From Streptomyces kurssanovii (GTDB lineage Bacteria; Actinomycetota; Actinomycetes; Streptomycetales; Streptomycetaceae), in contig NZ_BMTN01000008.1 of NCBI RefSeq assembly GCF_014649695.1, positions 1 through 64,000 of the forward strand: a stretch of 64,000 nt of DNA, given 5' to 3'. Numbering within the stretch: position 1 is the stretch's first letter; each line of letters starts with the position of its first letter. The notes under the pieces are model-generated. The model ran no database searches and was not told where the DNA came from. It saw nothing but the letters and a program-made list of their open reading frames with translations. Below are positions 19,234-29,877 of the stretch, piece after piece. Both the position numbers and the translations under genes were made by a program.

Positions 19234-20469
19234 TCAGGACACCGGGCGCGAATCGGCCCAGACCGACTCGAACTCCTCGCGATATGTCTGGAAGAGTCCG
19301 GTCTCGGCGTCCTGTCCGGCGCGCACGACCGAACGCCCGCCGCCCCGCAGCACGAGCACCGGGGCCTCCATGCCGCGGGCCCGGCGGAGGTAGGACTGGA
19401 CCACGGCGAGGCCGTCCGGCCCGTCGCCGTCCACGAGGTAGGCGGTGAAGCGGGGGGTCTCGTCGAAGACCTGGATCTCGAAGGCCCCCGGGTCCCTCAG
19501 CCGGGACCTGACGCGCCGCATGTGGAGGATGTTCATCTCCACCGTGCGGCTCAGCTCGCCCTTCTTCAGGCCGAGTTCTCGCTCGCGGCGCTTGACGGCG
19601 CTGCTCGCCGGGTTCAGGAAGAGCAGCCTGACCCGGCAGCCCGACTCGGCCAGGCGGACGAGCCTTCGGCCGGAGAAGTTCTGGACCAGCAGGTTCAGCC
19701 CTATGCCGATCGCGTCGAGGCGGCGAGCGCCGCCGAAGAGGTCTTCCGCGGGCAGCTGGCGCTGGAGCCTGACCCGGTCGGGATGGACGGAGACGACGTC
19801 CGCGTACCGGTCGCCGACCAGGTCCTCGACCGCGTCGACGCGCAGCCGCTCGGCGGAGGGGACCCCGGCGCCGTTGCCGAGTATCTCCAGCAGCCGGGAC
19901 GAGGCGCGCTCGGCCTGGGCGAGCACCGCCTCGTTGAGCGCGCGGTTGCGGGAGACGACGTTCCTGGCGACCTCGAGCTCGTCGAGCGCCAGCTCGACAT
20001 CGCGCCGGTCGTCGAAGTACGGCTCGAAGCAGGGCCAATGCTGGACCATCAGCTCGCGCAGCTGGGGCAGCGTGAGGAAGGACAGGACGTTGTCGTCCGC
20101 CGGGTCCAGCAGATAGCCCTTGCGGCGGGACACCTCCCGGACCGCGACGGCCCGCTGCACCCATTCCTGGCCGGCCGGGCCGGCCGCGGCGACGACCCAG
20201 TCGTCGCCGTGCACCGGCTCGTAGATGGGACGCAGCACGGCGGCCACCACCGCCCGCAGCCGCTGTTCCACCAGATTCAGCCAGATGTAGGCGCGCCCGG
20301 CCCGCTGGGCACGTGTGCGTACCTCACTCCAGGCGTCCGCGCCCCAGTCCAGTTCCGCCCCGATCTCCATGGGCCGCGCGAGCGAGACCGCTCCTGGCGG
20401 GACCTCGGCGGAGTCTCCCCCCTCGTGACCCGTGTCACCGGGGGGTAGCTCCAGCCCTCCCGAGCTCAC
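19234..20469 (-). CDS. SAV2148-family HEPN-domain protein
   Basis: A 411-residue cytoplasmic protein conserved in Streptomyces. The N-terminal half is a helical HEPN-like region (YIWLNLVEQRLRAVVAAVLR near residues 61-80). An R-x5-H arrangement (RELMVQH, about 138-144) occurs, but the more typical ARNVVSRNR site near 168-176 lacks the histidine, so RNase activity is uncertain. The C-terminal half resembles phospholipase-D-like sensor modules (GCRVRLLFLNPASSAVKRRE). GTG at 20469 is chosen because GGGAAGG precedes it; a TTG at 20505 would add 12 residues. No obvious toxin/antitoxin partner lies beside it. Confidence 0.8.
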   Translation of the reverse strand: MSSGGLELPPGDTGHEGGDSAEVPPGAVSLARPMEIGAELDWGADAWSEVRTRAQRAGRAYIWLNLVEQRLRAVVAAVLRPIYEPVHGDDWVVAAAGPAGQEWVQRAVAVREVSRRKGYLLDPADDNVLSFLTLPQLRELMVQHWPCFEPYFDDRRDVELALDELEVARNVVSRNRALNEAVLAQAERASSRLLEILGNGAGVPSAERLRVDAVEDLVGDRYADVVSVHPDRVRLQRQLPAEDLFGGARRLDAIGIGLNLLVQNFSGRRLVRLAESGCRVRLLFLNPASSAVKRRERELGLKKGELSRTVEMNILHMRRVRSRLRDPGAFEIQVFDETPRFTAYLVDGDGPDGLAVVQSYLRRARGMEAPVLVLRGGGRSVVRAGQDAETGLFQTYREEFESVWADSRPVS

Positions 20470-20659
20470 CCACGCACCGCCTTCCCTGCCCCCTCGAACG
20501 ATCAAGGAAGCCTACTCCGGCCGCGGGAGCCGGTGCAGCCGGATCCGTCGGCAGATTCCCCAACTCACGTAACAATGCGCCTGGTTCCCTTCGAAGCCGG
20601 CTTCCCGGAGTGAGGGGATTCATAGCGTTGACGTTCACCGGCCCCTCACAGAGCCGTGT

Positions 20660-21382
20660 CTATCCGGGCGGGGCGACCAGGTCTTCGGACTGGTCCGCGC
20701 GCCGCAGGGCCTCGGCGACGAAGCCGGCGGCCTTCAACTCCTCGACGACGTCCCGGAGGTGGCCGACGGTCTCCGGCCGGCGCGTCCTGGTGGTGCCGAC
20801 CGCCTGCCCGATCTCCATGAACCTGCCGTCGACCAGCCGGAATCCGGGGTGGGCGGCGACGAATTCGGTCATCGGCTGCCTGATGCCGGCGGCGGCCTCC
20901 AGGCCCTGGGCGCGGAACTCGTCGATCCCGTCCTTCCCCCGGACGACGCTCGCGTGCCGGAGGGTGCGGGAGAGGAAGAGGTCATAGGCGGATCCCTCCT
21001 TCACCCCGATCCGCACGCCGGGCCGGTCGACATCGGCGGCCGTGGTGAGCTCCGAGTCGCCGGGCACCGCAAACACACCTTCGATGAGTACATACGGTGC
21101 CGTGAAGGCGACCTCGGCCTCACGGGCCGGGTCGACGGCCAGGAAGCAGAGGTCGGCGTGTCCCTCGGCCATGGCCTGGAACGACTTCCGGGCCGCGTCG
21201 AAGCAGAGCAGTTCCACCGGTACGCCCAGCCGGGCCCCGATCTCGCGTGCGAGGTCGACGGTGACTCCGGTCGGCTCGGCGGGCGTGCCCCGGGCCAGTA
21301 CCGGGTTCCCCAGGTTGATGGAGGCCCGCAGCACGCCGCTCGGCGCGAGGTCCTGGACAACGGCAGCAGTCGCGGTCTTCAT
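20660..21382 (-). CDS. Solute-binding-domain (family 3) protein without signal peptide
   Basis: A 240-residue protein with the fold pattern of amino-acid ABC transporter binding proteins (SBP_bac_3): GVLRASINLGNPVLARG at the start, VTVDLAREIGARLGVPVEL, and a late AVGTTRTRRPETVGHLRD. It has no Sec, Tat or lipoprotein signal, so the product should stay in the cytoplasm, and there are no permease or ATPase genes near it. A role as a soluble ligand sensor or storage protein is possible, as is loss of an export signal. The ATG at 21382 is the only sensible start; no strong Shine-Dalgarno is visible. Confidence 0.78.
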   Translation of the reverse strand: MKTATAAVVQDLAPSGVLRASINLGNPVLARGTPAEPTGVTVDLAREIGARLGVPVELLCFDAARKSFQAMAEGHADLCFLAVDPAREAEVAFTAPYVLIEGVFAVPGDSELTTAADVDRPGVRIGVKEGSAYDLFLSRTLRHASVVRGKDGIDEFRAQGLEAAAGIRQPMTEFVAAHPGFRLVDGRFMEIGQAVGTTRTRRPETVGHLRDVVEELKAAGFVAEALRRADQSEDLVAPPG

Positions 21383-21578
21383 GGGCCGGAGTGTATTCCC
21401 GCCGCCGGCCGGGCCCGGCGGGCCCCCCGATCGGCCCATCCCCCCGCCCTTTTCGGTCCTTGTTCCGAGCGGTCACCCGGTAGGAGGGTACGAAGTCCTA
21501 GGAGCTTGCCCCACTTTGCGGGAGGATCTTGTCCGAGTAGCTCCCATTACCCGGATCAGAAATGGAAGAGTCGAATCT

Positions 21579-23702
<2,124 letters not shown>

Positions 23703-23954
23703 ACAGGGAGCAAGGCGGCGGGCGGCTTCCGCGTTACGGCGGCGGCCGGGCTCGGCGTTACGGCGGCGGCCGGGCACGAGCACCCGCGCCGCCGCCACCC
23801 CCGCCCGCGCCGCCGCCCCTGCCCATGGTGACGAGCACATCGCACGAGCGCCCGCCAGGCGGCACGCCCGCACAGGCCCGCAGTTCACCCGATCGGCCGA
23901 CACCGCCCCCGGGGCCGGGCGCAGGAACCCCTCCAGCCGGGTACGTATGTTCGC
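23703..23954. other. Non-coding gap between glgX and treY with a short duplication
   Basis: About 250 very GC-rich bases. GCGTTACGGCGGCGGCCGGG occurs twice in tandem around 23735-23774. No ORF on either strand is convincing, and no clear Shine-Dalgarno precedes the treY ATG. Confidence 0.5.
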
Positions 23955-26312
23955 ATGACGCCCACCGCCACGTACCGGCTCCAGCTCCAGCCCGGTTACC
24001 CGTTCCCGGCCGCCGCCGCCGCCGTGCCGCACATAGCCGCGCTCGGCGTCTCCCATCTGCATCTGTCGCCGGTGCTGGAGGCGGTGCCCGGTTCGACGCA
24101 CGGCTACGACGTGACCGACCACAGCCGGATCCGCGAGGAGCTGGGCGGCGAGGCGGGCCTGCGGGAGCTGTCGCGTACGGCACGGGAACACGGCCTCGGG
24201 CTCGTCCTCGACATCGTCCCCAACCACATGGCCGCTGTGCCGCGCCACAACCGTGCCCTCTGGGAGGTGCTGCGCGAGGGGCCGAGGTCGCCGTTCGCGC
24301 GCTGGTTCGACATCGACTGGGAGGCCGGTGACGGGAAGATCCTGCTCCCGGTGCTCGCGGGGCGCGTCGGCGACGAGATGGACAAGATGCACGTCGAGGG
24401 CGACGTCCTGCACTACGGCGAGCAGCGCTTCCCGCTGCGCGGGACGACCGGCCACCTGCCGCCGGCCGAACTGCTCGACGCCCAGTGGTACCGCCTCTGC
24501 TGGTGGCGGCTGGCCCGCACCGAGCTCAATTACCGCCGGTTCTTCACCGTCTCCGAGCTGATAGGCGTCCGCGTCGAGGACCCGGAGGTGTTCGACGCGA
24601 CACACGCCAAGATCGTGCAACTGGTGCGGGACGGTGTGGTCGACGGCCTGCGGGTCGACCACCCGGACGGGGTCGCGGACCCGGAGGGATATCTGCGCCG
24701 GCTCGACGAGGCGACCGGCGGTGACTGCTGGATCGTCGTGGAGAAGATCCTCACCGGCGACGAACCGCTGCCGCCCCGCTGGGCCGTCGCCGGGACGACC
24801 GGGTACGACGCCCTGCGCCAGATCGACGGCCTGTTCACCGATCCGGCCGGAGCGGCCGAACTGGCCGCGGATCACCAGCAGTTCACCGAGGCACCCGAGG
24901 GGCTCGGCGGCCGCTGGGAGGCGACACAGCGGCACGCCGCGTACGAGGTCGTGACCCGTGAACTGGCCGCGGAGACGGCGGTACTCGTCCGCCTCGCCGG
25001 GCTGGTGTGCGCGGCCGAACCCCGCCTGCACGACCACGCGCCCTGGGCGCTGCGGAAGGCGGTCCGGGAGCTGCTGGTCCGTGTTCCCGTCTACCGCCCG
25101 TACGGGGTGGGGGACGAGGAGGCGCTGACCGAGGAGGCCGCGGCCGGCGCGAAGGAGACCTTCACCGTGCCGGAGGAGGCGGCGGCCGTGGACGTGGTCC
25201 GGGACCTGGCCCTCGGACGCCTCGGCGCGGGACCGGACCATGAGGCGTTCCGCGCCCGCTTCGCCCAGACCGCGTCGGCGCTGCGGGCGAAGTCCGTCGA
25301 GGACAAGGCGTTCTACCGTTACGGGCCGCTGCTCTCGGCGAACGAGGTCGGCGGCGATCCCGGTGATCCGGCGGTCCCTCCCGAGTCCTTCCACGCCTAC
25401 TGCGCCGGGCTGGCCCGCGACCGGCCCGCGACCGGCACCGTCCTGACCACGCACGACACCAAGCGCAGCGCGGACGTCCGGGCGCGCATCGCGGTGCTCT
25501 CCGAATGCCCGGAGCGCTGGGCCGACTTCCTCGCGCAGATCACCGAGGAGGCGGAGGGCCTGCCCGGCGGCAGCGCGCCCGACCCGCAGGTGGCGTGGAC
25601 GGTGTGGCAGACGGCGGTCGGTTTCACCGTGCCCGATGCCGGCCGCCTGGAGACGGCGCTGCTCAAGGCCGTGCGGGAGGCGGGGCTGCGGACCAGTTGG
25701 ACGGAGCCGGACGCGGCGTACGAGAAGGCGGTGTCCGCGTTCGTCGACGCGGGCCCGGCGGGACAGGCGCAGCACTCCGTCGCCCGGTTCGTCCACGAAC
25801 TGGCCCCCTACGCCCGGGCGAACGTGCTCGGCGCGACGCTGCTGCATCTGACGATGCCGGGAGTGCCGGACGTCTACCAGGGCTCCGAGCGTGAGTACCT
25901 GGCGCTGGTCGACCCGGACAACCGCCGCCCGGTGGATTTCGGCGGTCCGCCCCCCGACGGGCTCGACGCGGAGAAGGAGGCCCTCACCAAGGCGGCCCTG
26001 CGGCTGCGCCGCTCCGCGCCCGAGGTGTTCGGCGCGTCCGCGACGTACACCCCGCTCGGCGCGGACGGGCCGGCGGCGGACCACTGTGTGGCGTTCTGCC
26101 GCTCCGGCGAGGTGGTCACGGCGGTGACCCGCCTGTCGCTGCGGCTCGAACGCGAAGGCGGCTGGCGGGACACGGAACTGGCGCTGCCGGCGGGCCGGTG
26201 GGCGGACGTCCTGTCCCCGGAGCGGGAGTTCACCGGCGGCCCCGTCCGCGTGTCCGACCTGTTCACGCGCCGGCCGGTGGCGCTGCTGGTGCGGGAAGGC
26301 GGCGTGCGGTAG
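23955..26312 (+). CDS. treY: Maltooligosyl trehalose synthase TreY
   Basis: GH13 enzyme that turns the reducing-end alpha-1,4 bond of maltodextrin into an alpha,alpha-1,1 (trehalose) bond, 785 residues. Signature stretches are present: TYRLQLQPGYPF at the N-terminus, STHGYDVTDHSRIREELGG, DIVPNHMA, the nucleophile region GLRVDHPDGVADP, the acid/base region WIVVEKIL, and the following TTGYD. TreZ, encoded at 29878-31626, completes the pathway by releasing trehalose. Streptomyces usually keep treY, treZ and glgX in one neighbourhood, as here, though other genes intervene. Confidence 0.95.
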   Translation: MTPTATYRLQLQPGYPFPAAAAAVPHIAALGVSHLHLSPVLEAVPGSTHGYDVTDHSRIREELGGEAGLRELSRTAREHGLGLVLDIVPNHMAAVPRHNRALWEVLREGPRSPFARWFDIDWEAGDGKILLPVLAGRVGDEMDKMHVEGDVLHYGEQRFPLRGTTGHLPPAELLDAQWYRLCWWRLARTELNYRRFFTVSELIGVRVEDPEVFDATHAKIVQLVRDGVVDGLRVDHPDGVADPEGYLRRLDEATGGDCWIVVEKILTGDEPLPPRWAVAGTTGYDALRQIDGLFTDPAGAAELAADHQQFTEAPEGLGGRWEATQRHAAYEVVTRELAAETAVLVRLAGLVCAAEPRLHDHAPWALRKAVRELLVRVPVYRPYGVGDEEALTEEAAAGAKETFTVPEEAAAVDVVRDLALGRLGAGPDHEAFRARFAQTASALRAKSVEDKAFYRYGPLLSANEVGGDPGDPAVPPESFHAYCAGLARDRPATGTVLTTHDTKRSADVRARIAVLSECPERWADFLAQITEEAEGLPGGSAPDPQVAWTVWQTAVGFTVPDAGRLETALLKAVREAGLRTSWTEPDAAYEKAVSAFVDAGPAGQAQHSVARFVHELAPYARANVLGATLLHLTMPGVPDVYQGSEREYLALVDPDNRRPVDFGGPPPDGLDAEKEALTKAALRLRRSAPEVFGASATYTPLGADGPAADHCVAFCRSGEVVTAVTRLSLRLEREGGWRDTELALPAGRWADVLSPEREFTGGPVRVSDLFTRRPVALLVREGGVR

Positions 26313-26367
26313 GGGTCCGCGGCGCGGGCTCGTCCCGCACCGCGCTCCCGCCCGTCAGCAGGTCGAC

Positions 26368-26625
26368 GAGCCTCAGGTCGTCGCCGAGCGGGGCGGCCGG
26401 GTGCTCGGTGTCCATCTCGTGGGCCCGCACGTCTCCGAGATGATCGCCGAGAGCCAGCTGATCGTCGGCTGGGACGCGGAACCTGCCGACGTCGCCGCCC
26501 ACATCCATCCGCATCCGACGCTGTCGGAGGCGGTCGGCGAGGCGTTCCTGACGCTCGCGGGCCGCGGACTGCACCAGCAGGAGCTCCCGGCGGGGCGGGC
26601 GGGTCAGCGGGCGGTGAGGCGGTAG
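26368..26625 (+). pseudogene. Remnant of dihydrolipoamide dehydrogenase (lpd) 3' end
   Basis: One forward frame encodes the C-terminal dimerisation segment of a dihydrolipoyl dehydrogenase: VLGVHLVGPHVSEMIAES, then QLIVGWDAEP, then HIHPHPTLSEAVGE with the family's active-site His-x4-Glu, then FLTLAGRGLHQQ. Similarity ends near 26585 and the frame runs on as junk to TGA at 26625. Nothing of the FAD and NAD domains precedes it; the 5' boundary blends into the treY stop. It therefore looks like a truncated relic, left by deletion or recombination. It overlaps the end of the FHA gene on the other strand. Confidence 0.75.
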
Positions 26626-27155
26626 CTGACGCTGCCGAAGCCGACCATGTCCCCGTCGTTGACGACGATCGAACCGGTCACCCGGCGGCCGTTGACCGTG
26701 GTGCCGTTCGTCGAGCCGAGGTCGCGCAGGACCCACATCGTGCCCTGGTGGCTCAGTTCGGCGTGCAGGCGCGAGACGGTGTCGTGGCTGAGCCGCAGGC
26801 CGTTGGCGGGGTCGCGGCCGATCCGGAGGGGATGGGGGCCGGGCTCGGGCAGGAGCAGCGGCGGCAGCTTCTCCGCCTGCCAGGCGCGGCGCAGCCGGAC
26901 GGAGAACGCGGAGACCTTGCCGACCGCGCGGTAGAGCCGGCGCGACCAGCGGCCCTTGTCGACCAGGTCGGCGGTGAGGGCGTCCAGTTCCTCGGTGCGG
27001 CGTGCGGCGAAGGCCAGTTCCATGCGGTGCACGAACGTCTCGTGCGACAGCCTGCCCTGGGCCGCGCCCTCTCTGAGCACGTCGAGGACACGCTCACGCT
27101 CGGCATCGGAGAGCCGCGCGGGGTACGTGTTGGACTCAAAGGAGGAGGACGTCAC
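26604..27155 (-). CDS. DUF1707 and FHA domain protein
   Basis: A 183-residue cytoplasmic protein. Residues of about 8-55 form a DUF1707 domain (YPARLSDAERERVLDVL, then LSHETFVHRMELAF). The C-terminal FHA domain binds phosphothreonine peptides: the conserved residues are visible in LRIGRDP, DTVSRLHAEL and DLGSTNGTTVNGR. Such proteins read Ser/Thr protein kinase signalling; no kinase is adjacent. GTG at 27155 is chosen because it opens the DUF1707 domain. Divergent from the GNAT gene. Confidence 0.9.
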   Translation of the reverse strand: MTSSSFESNTYPARLSDAERERVLDVLREGAAQGRLSHETFVHRMELAFAARRTEELDALTADLVDKGRWSRRLYRAVGKVSAFSVRLRRAWQAEKLPPLLLPEPGPHPLRIGRDPANGLRLSHDTVSRLHAELSHQGTMWVLRDLGSTNGTTVNGRRVTGSIVVNDGDMVGFGSVSYRLTAR

Positions 27156-27289
27156 GTTCCAGATTGTCGGCCCGAAGGCCCCGAGGTGTCCAGACGAAGC
27201 GGTTTCCGAGGCCGCCCTGACCTGCACGGAAGCATCAATTCCGGCACAGCGGGGCCCGGTCGGCTCCGTGCGCGCCCCCGAAAAGCGCT

Positions 27290-27316
27290 GGACGGGCCTC
27301 CGGCCGGGCCTCTAAT
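27290..27316 (+). promoter_or_regulatory. Promoter of the GNAT gene
   Basis: TGGACG (27290-27295) and TAATGT (27311-27316... within TCTAATGTGA) lie about 17-18 bases apart, a reasonable vegetative-type promoter. The transcript would start about 130 bases before the GNAT ATG and include a short leader ORF. Confidence 0.5.
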
Positions 27317-27356
27317 GTGACCGTTACGCCACAGACGACGGAAGGAGGCGAGTGCC

Positions 27357-27413
27357 GTGTACATCACACCGTTCCCGCGCTCCCGCCCCGTCCGCCCGGC
27401 GTCCGCAGTCTGA
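27357..27413 (+). CDS. Short leader ORF (18 aa) upstream of the GNAT gene
   Basis: A GTG at 27357 preceded by an excellent Shine-Dalgarno (GGAAGGAGG at 27340-27348) opens an 18-codon frame, MYITPFPRSRPVRPASAV, ending in TGA at 27411-27413. It is in a different frame from the GNAT gene and ends 38 bases before its ATG. A GAGG-ACAT-CCTC mini-hairpin (27440-27451) then covers the Shine-Dalgarno of the main gene. The layout is that of a translational attenuator, but the peptide family is not one I recognise, and it may be fortuitous. Confidence 0.45.
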   Translation: MYITPFPRSRPVRPASAV

Positions 27414-27451
27414 CCGGGAGCGCGCAAGCATCTCTTCCGGAGGACATCCTC

Positions 27452-28348
27452 ATGACCGACACGGTCATCCGCGCGCTCGGTGAGAGCGACGCGCATCTCT
27501 TCGACACCCTGCCCGACCCGCTCGGCGTGGGACGGGCCCTCTCCCGCGCGACGCACCGCCCCGACTGGAAGCGGGTGGCGCTGCGCGACGGCAAGGTGGT
27601 CGCCAGGGCCGCCTGGTGGGGCGGCCCCGACGACGAATCACCCGTCAACGTCAACTGGTTCGACATCGCGGAGGGAGAGGAGGAGGCGGGTGCGGAACTG
27701 CTGCGCACCTCCCCCTTCCAGGTCGAATATGAACTGATCCTCCCGTCCGGCTGGCGCGACGACGCGGCCACCCGCGCGGCGGGTGAGGCCCGCATGAGGG
27801 CCGCGAAGGCGGCCGGCATGGAGGTGCTGGTCGAGCGTTACCAGTACCGGTGGACGCCCGATCTCGGGCTTCCGGAGCGGCCCGGGCGGCTGGTGTTCCG
27901 TCCGGAGCCGGACGACGCCGTGTTCTTCGACGCGCTGCGCCGCATCCACTCCGTGACACTGGACGCCCAGGCGCTGCGGGCGGTCGCGGAAGGCGGCCTC
28001 GACAAGGCCGCGCAGGAGGAACTGGACTTCTTCAACTGGTGCCCGTCGCCCCGTGAATGGTGGCAGCTCGCCCGGACGCCGGACGGCGACCTGGTGGGCA
28101 TCCACATCCCCGCACGCAACCCGTCGGGGCCGTGCGTCGGCTTCATCGGGGTGGTCCCGGAGCACCGAGGCCACGGATACGCGTACGACCTGCTGGCGGA
28201 GTGCACGCACTTCCTCGCGGAACGGGGCGCCGAGTTCATCGCGGGCTCCACCGACCAGGGGAACGTCCCGATGGCCGCGAACTTCACCAAGGCCGGCCAT
28301 CCGGTCGTCCAGGAACGGGTGCACTTCGTGCCCGCGCCCCAGAACTGA
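27452..28348 (+). CDS. GNAT-family N-acetyltransferase
   Basis: A 298-residue acetyl-CoA-dependent N-acyltransferase of the GNAT superfamily. The acetyl-CoA site is in the C-terminal part: PCVGFIGVVPEHRGHGYAYD, with the Q/RxxGxG/A-type loop as EHRGHGYA, then the asparagine/lysine-rich end ANFTKAGHPVVQERV. The N-terminal half looks like a degenerate second GNAT unit. GGAGGA precedes the ATG at 27452. A short ORF with a stronger ribosome site lies upstream, suggesting leader control. Substrate unknown; a resistance or detoxification function is possible but not shown. Confidence 0.85.
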   Translation: MTDTVIRALGESDAHLFDTLPDPLGVGRALSRATHRPDWKRVALRDGKVVARAAWWGGPDDESPVNVNWFDIAEGEEEAGAELLRTSPFQVEYELILPSGWRDDAATRAAGEARMRAAKAAGMEVLVERYQYRWTPDLGLPERPGRLVFRPEPDDAVFFDALRRIHSVTLDAQALRAVAEGGLDKAAQEELDFFNWCPSPREWWQLARTPDGDLVGIHIPARNPSGPCVGFIGVVPEHRGHGYAYDLLAECTHFLAERGAEFIAGSTDQGNVPMAANFTKAGHPVVQERVHFVPAPQN

Positions 28349-28355
28349 CCACGCG

Positions 28356-28390
28356 CCGCAGGGGTGTCCGCGAGGTGGGCGTCCCTGCGG
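28356..28390. terminator. Possible bidirectional terminator
   Basis: CCGCAGGG (28356-28363) pairs with CCCTGCGG (28383-28390) across a 19-base loop between the convergent GNAT and GH1 genes. Confidence 0.4.
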
Positions 28391-28395
28391 GCCGG

Positions 28396-29772
28396 TCAGT
28401 GGTCCGGGTCGCGCTTCTGCGCGGCGATCATGTCCCGGTACCAGTGGTAGGAAGCCTTCGGCGTGCGCCGCAGCGTCTCGTAGTCGATGTGGACGAGACC
28501 GAAGCGACGGGACGCCCCCTCGACCCACTCGATGTTATCGGTGAGCGACCAGGTGAAGTAGCCCCGGACGTCGGCCCCTTCGCGTATCGCCCGGTGCAGG
28601 GAGCGCAGATGGGCGTCGAGGAAGGCGATACGGCGCCGGTCGTCGAGGCCGTCGTAGGAGCAGCCGTTCTCCGTGATGATCACGGGCGGCAGCCGGTCGC
28701 CGTAGCGTCCGGTGAGTGACACGAGCAGCTCCCGCAGTCCGTCGGGGACGACGGGCCAGCCGAAGTCGGTGTGCTCCGCGCAGTCGATGTCCCGCAGCCC
28801 GAAGGGGAGTCCGGCGGGCATGCCGACGCCCGCGAAGCCGTCGAGGGCGTCGTCGGCGGGAGCGCCGACGAGCATCGGGTGGTAGTAGTTCACCCCGTAG
28901 AAGTCGAGCGGCTGGGCGATGACGGTGAGATCGTCGGCGACCGGACCGGGCATCAGTGCCGCGAAGTTCTCGTCGGGGTACGCGCCGGTGAGGAGCGGGT
29001 CGGCGAACAGCCGGTTGGTCACCGTGTCGTACAGCTCGGCGGCGAAGCGGTCCTCCTCGCTGTCCCCCGCGGTCCACACCGGCGAGTGGGAGACGGCGAG
29101 CCCGACGCTCCGGGCTCCGGCGGCCCGCAGGGCCTGGACGGCGAGTCCGTGGGCGAGCAGTTGGTGGTGGGCGGCCGGCAGCGCGTCGAAGAGCAGTTGC
29201 TCCCCGGGGGCGTGCTCGCCGAGCGCGTAGCCGAGGAGGGTGACCTCGGCCGGTTCGTTCAGGGTCATCCACAACGGCACGCGGTCGGCGAGCCGCTGCG
29301 CGACGGCGGAGGCGTAGTCGGCGAAGCGCAGGGCCGTGTCCCGTCGGAGCCAGCCGCCGGCCTCGTCGAGCGGGAGCGGGGTGTCCCAGTGGTAGAGGGT
29401 GGGCGCCGGGGTGATGCCGTGGGCGCAGAGTTCGTCGACGAGCCGGTCGTAGAAGTCGAGGCCCCGCGCGTTGACCGGGCCGCTGCCGCCGGGCACGACA
29501 CGCGGCCAGCTCACCGAGAAGCGGAACGCGTCCGCTCCCAGCCCGGCGAGCAGGGCGACGTCCTCGCGGTAACGCTCGTGGAAACCGGTGCCGCGGGCGG
29601 CGTCGGAGCCGTCCTTGATACGGCCCTGGGCGGCGAAGGCGTCCCAGCCGGACGGTCCCTTGCCGTCGGCGTCGGCCGCGCCTTCGGTCTGGAAGGCGGA
29701 GGCCGAGGCTCCCCACAGGAAGCCGGGCGGAAAGGCGGGCATCGGCTCCATCGGTTCCTGCGGTATCGACAT
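28396..29772 (-). CDS. GH1 beta-glucosidase
   Basis: Cytoplasmic family 1 glycosidase, 458 residues, acting on cellobiose or other beta-glucosides after uptake. The start FPPGFLWGASASAFQTEG is the family N-terminal signature, TLNEPAEV holds the acid/base Glu, and PVIITENGCSYDG holds the nucleophile Glu. No signal peptide. The ATG at 29772 faces treZ across 105 bases. No cellobiose transporter is next to it; the sugar importer at 14.3-17.4 kb is too far to be in the same operon. Confidence 0.95.
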   Translation of the reverse strand: MSIPQEPMEPMPAFPPGFLWGASASAFQTEGAADADGKGPSGWDAFAAQGRIKDGSDAARGTGFHERYREDVALLAGLGADAFRFSVSWPRVVPGGSGPVNARGLDFYDRLVDELCAHGITPAPTLYHWDTPLPLDEAGGWLRRDTALRFADYASAVAQRLADRVPLWMTLNEPAEVTLLGYALGEHAPGEQLLFDALPAAHHQLLAHGLAVQALRAAGARSVGLAVSHSPVWTAGDSEEDRFAAELYDTVTNRLFADPLLTGAYPDENFAALMPGPVADDLTVIAQPLDFYGVNYYHPMLVGAPADDALDGFAGVGMPAGLPFGLRDIDCAEHTDFGWPVVPDGLRELLVSLTGRYGDRLPPVIITENGCSYDGLDDRRRIAFLDAHLRSLHRAIREGADVRGYFTWSLTDNIEWVEGASRRFGLVHIDYETLRRTPKASYHWYRDMIAAQKRDPDH

Positions 29773-29807
29773 GGTTCGTGACCTTAATGGCCCAAGCACA
29801 CCGCCTG

Positions 29808-29821
29808 AAGACCTTGGTCTT
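29808..29821. promoter_or_regulatory. Inverted repeat between the GH1 and treZ genes
   Basis: AAGACC-TT-GGTCTT lies in the 105-base divergent region, 36 bases from the GH1 start and 57 from the treZ start. It is a candidate operator able to affect both genes; the regulator is unknown. It is not the CebR-type TGGGAGCGCTCCCA site. Confidence 0.45.
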
Positions 29822-29877
29822 GCCAGGATGTGGGAACAGAACATGGGTCGAGGGGCATCGACGACGAGGGGACGCCA

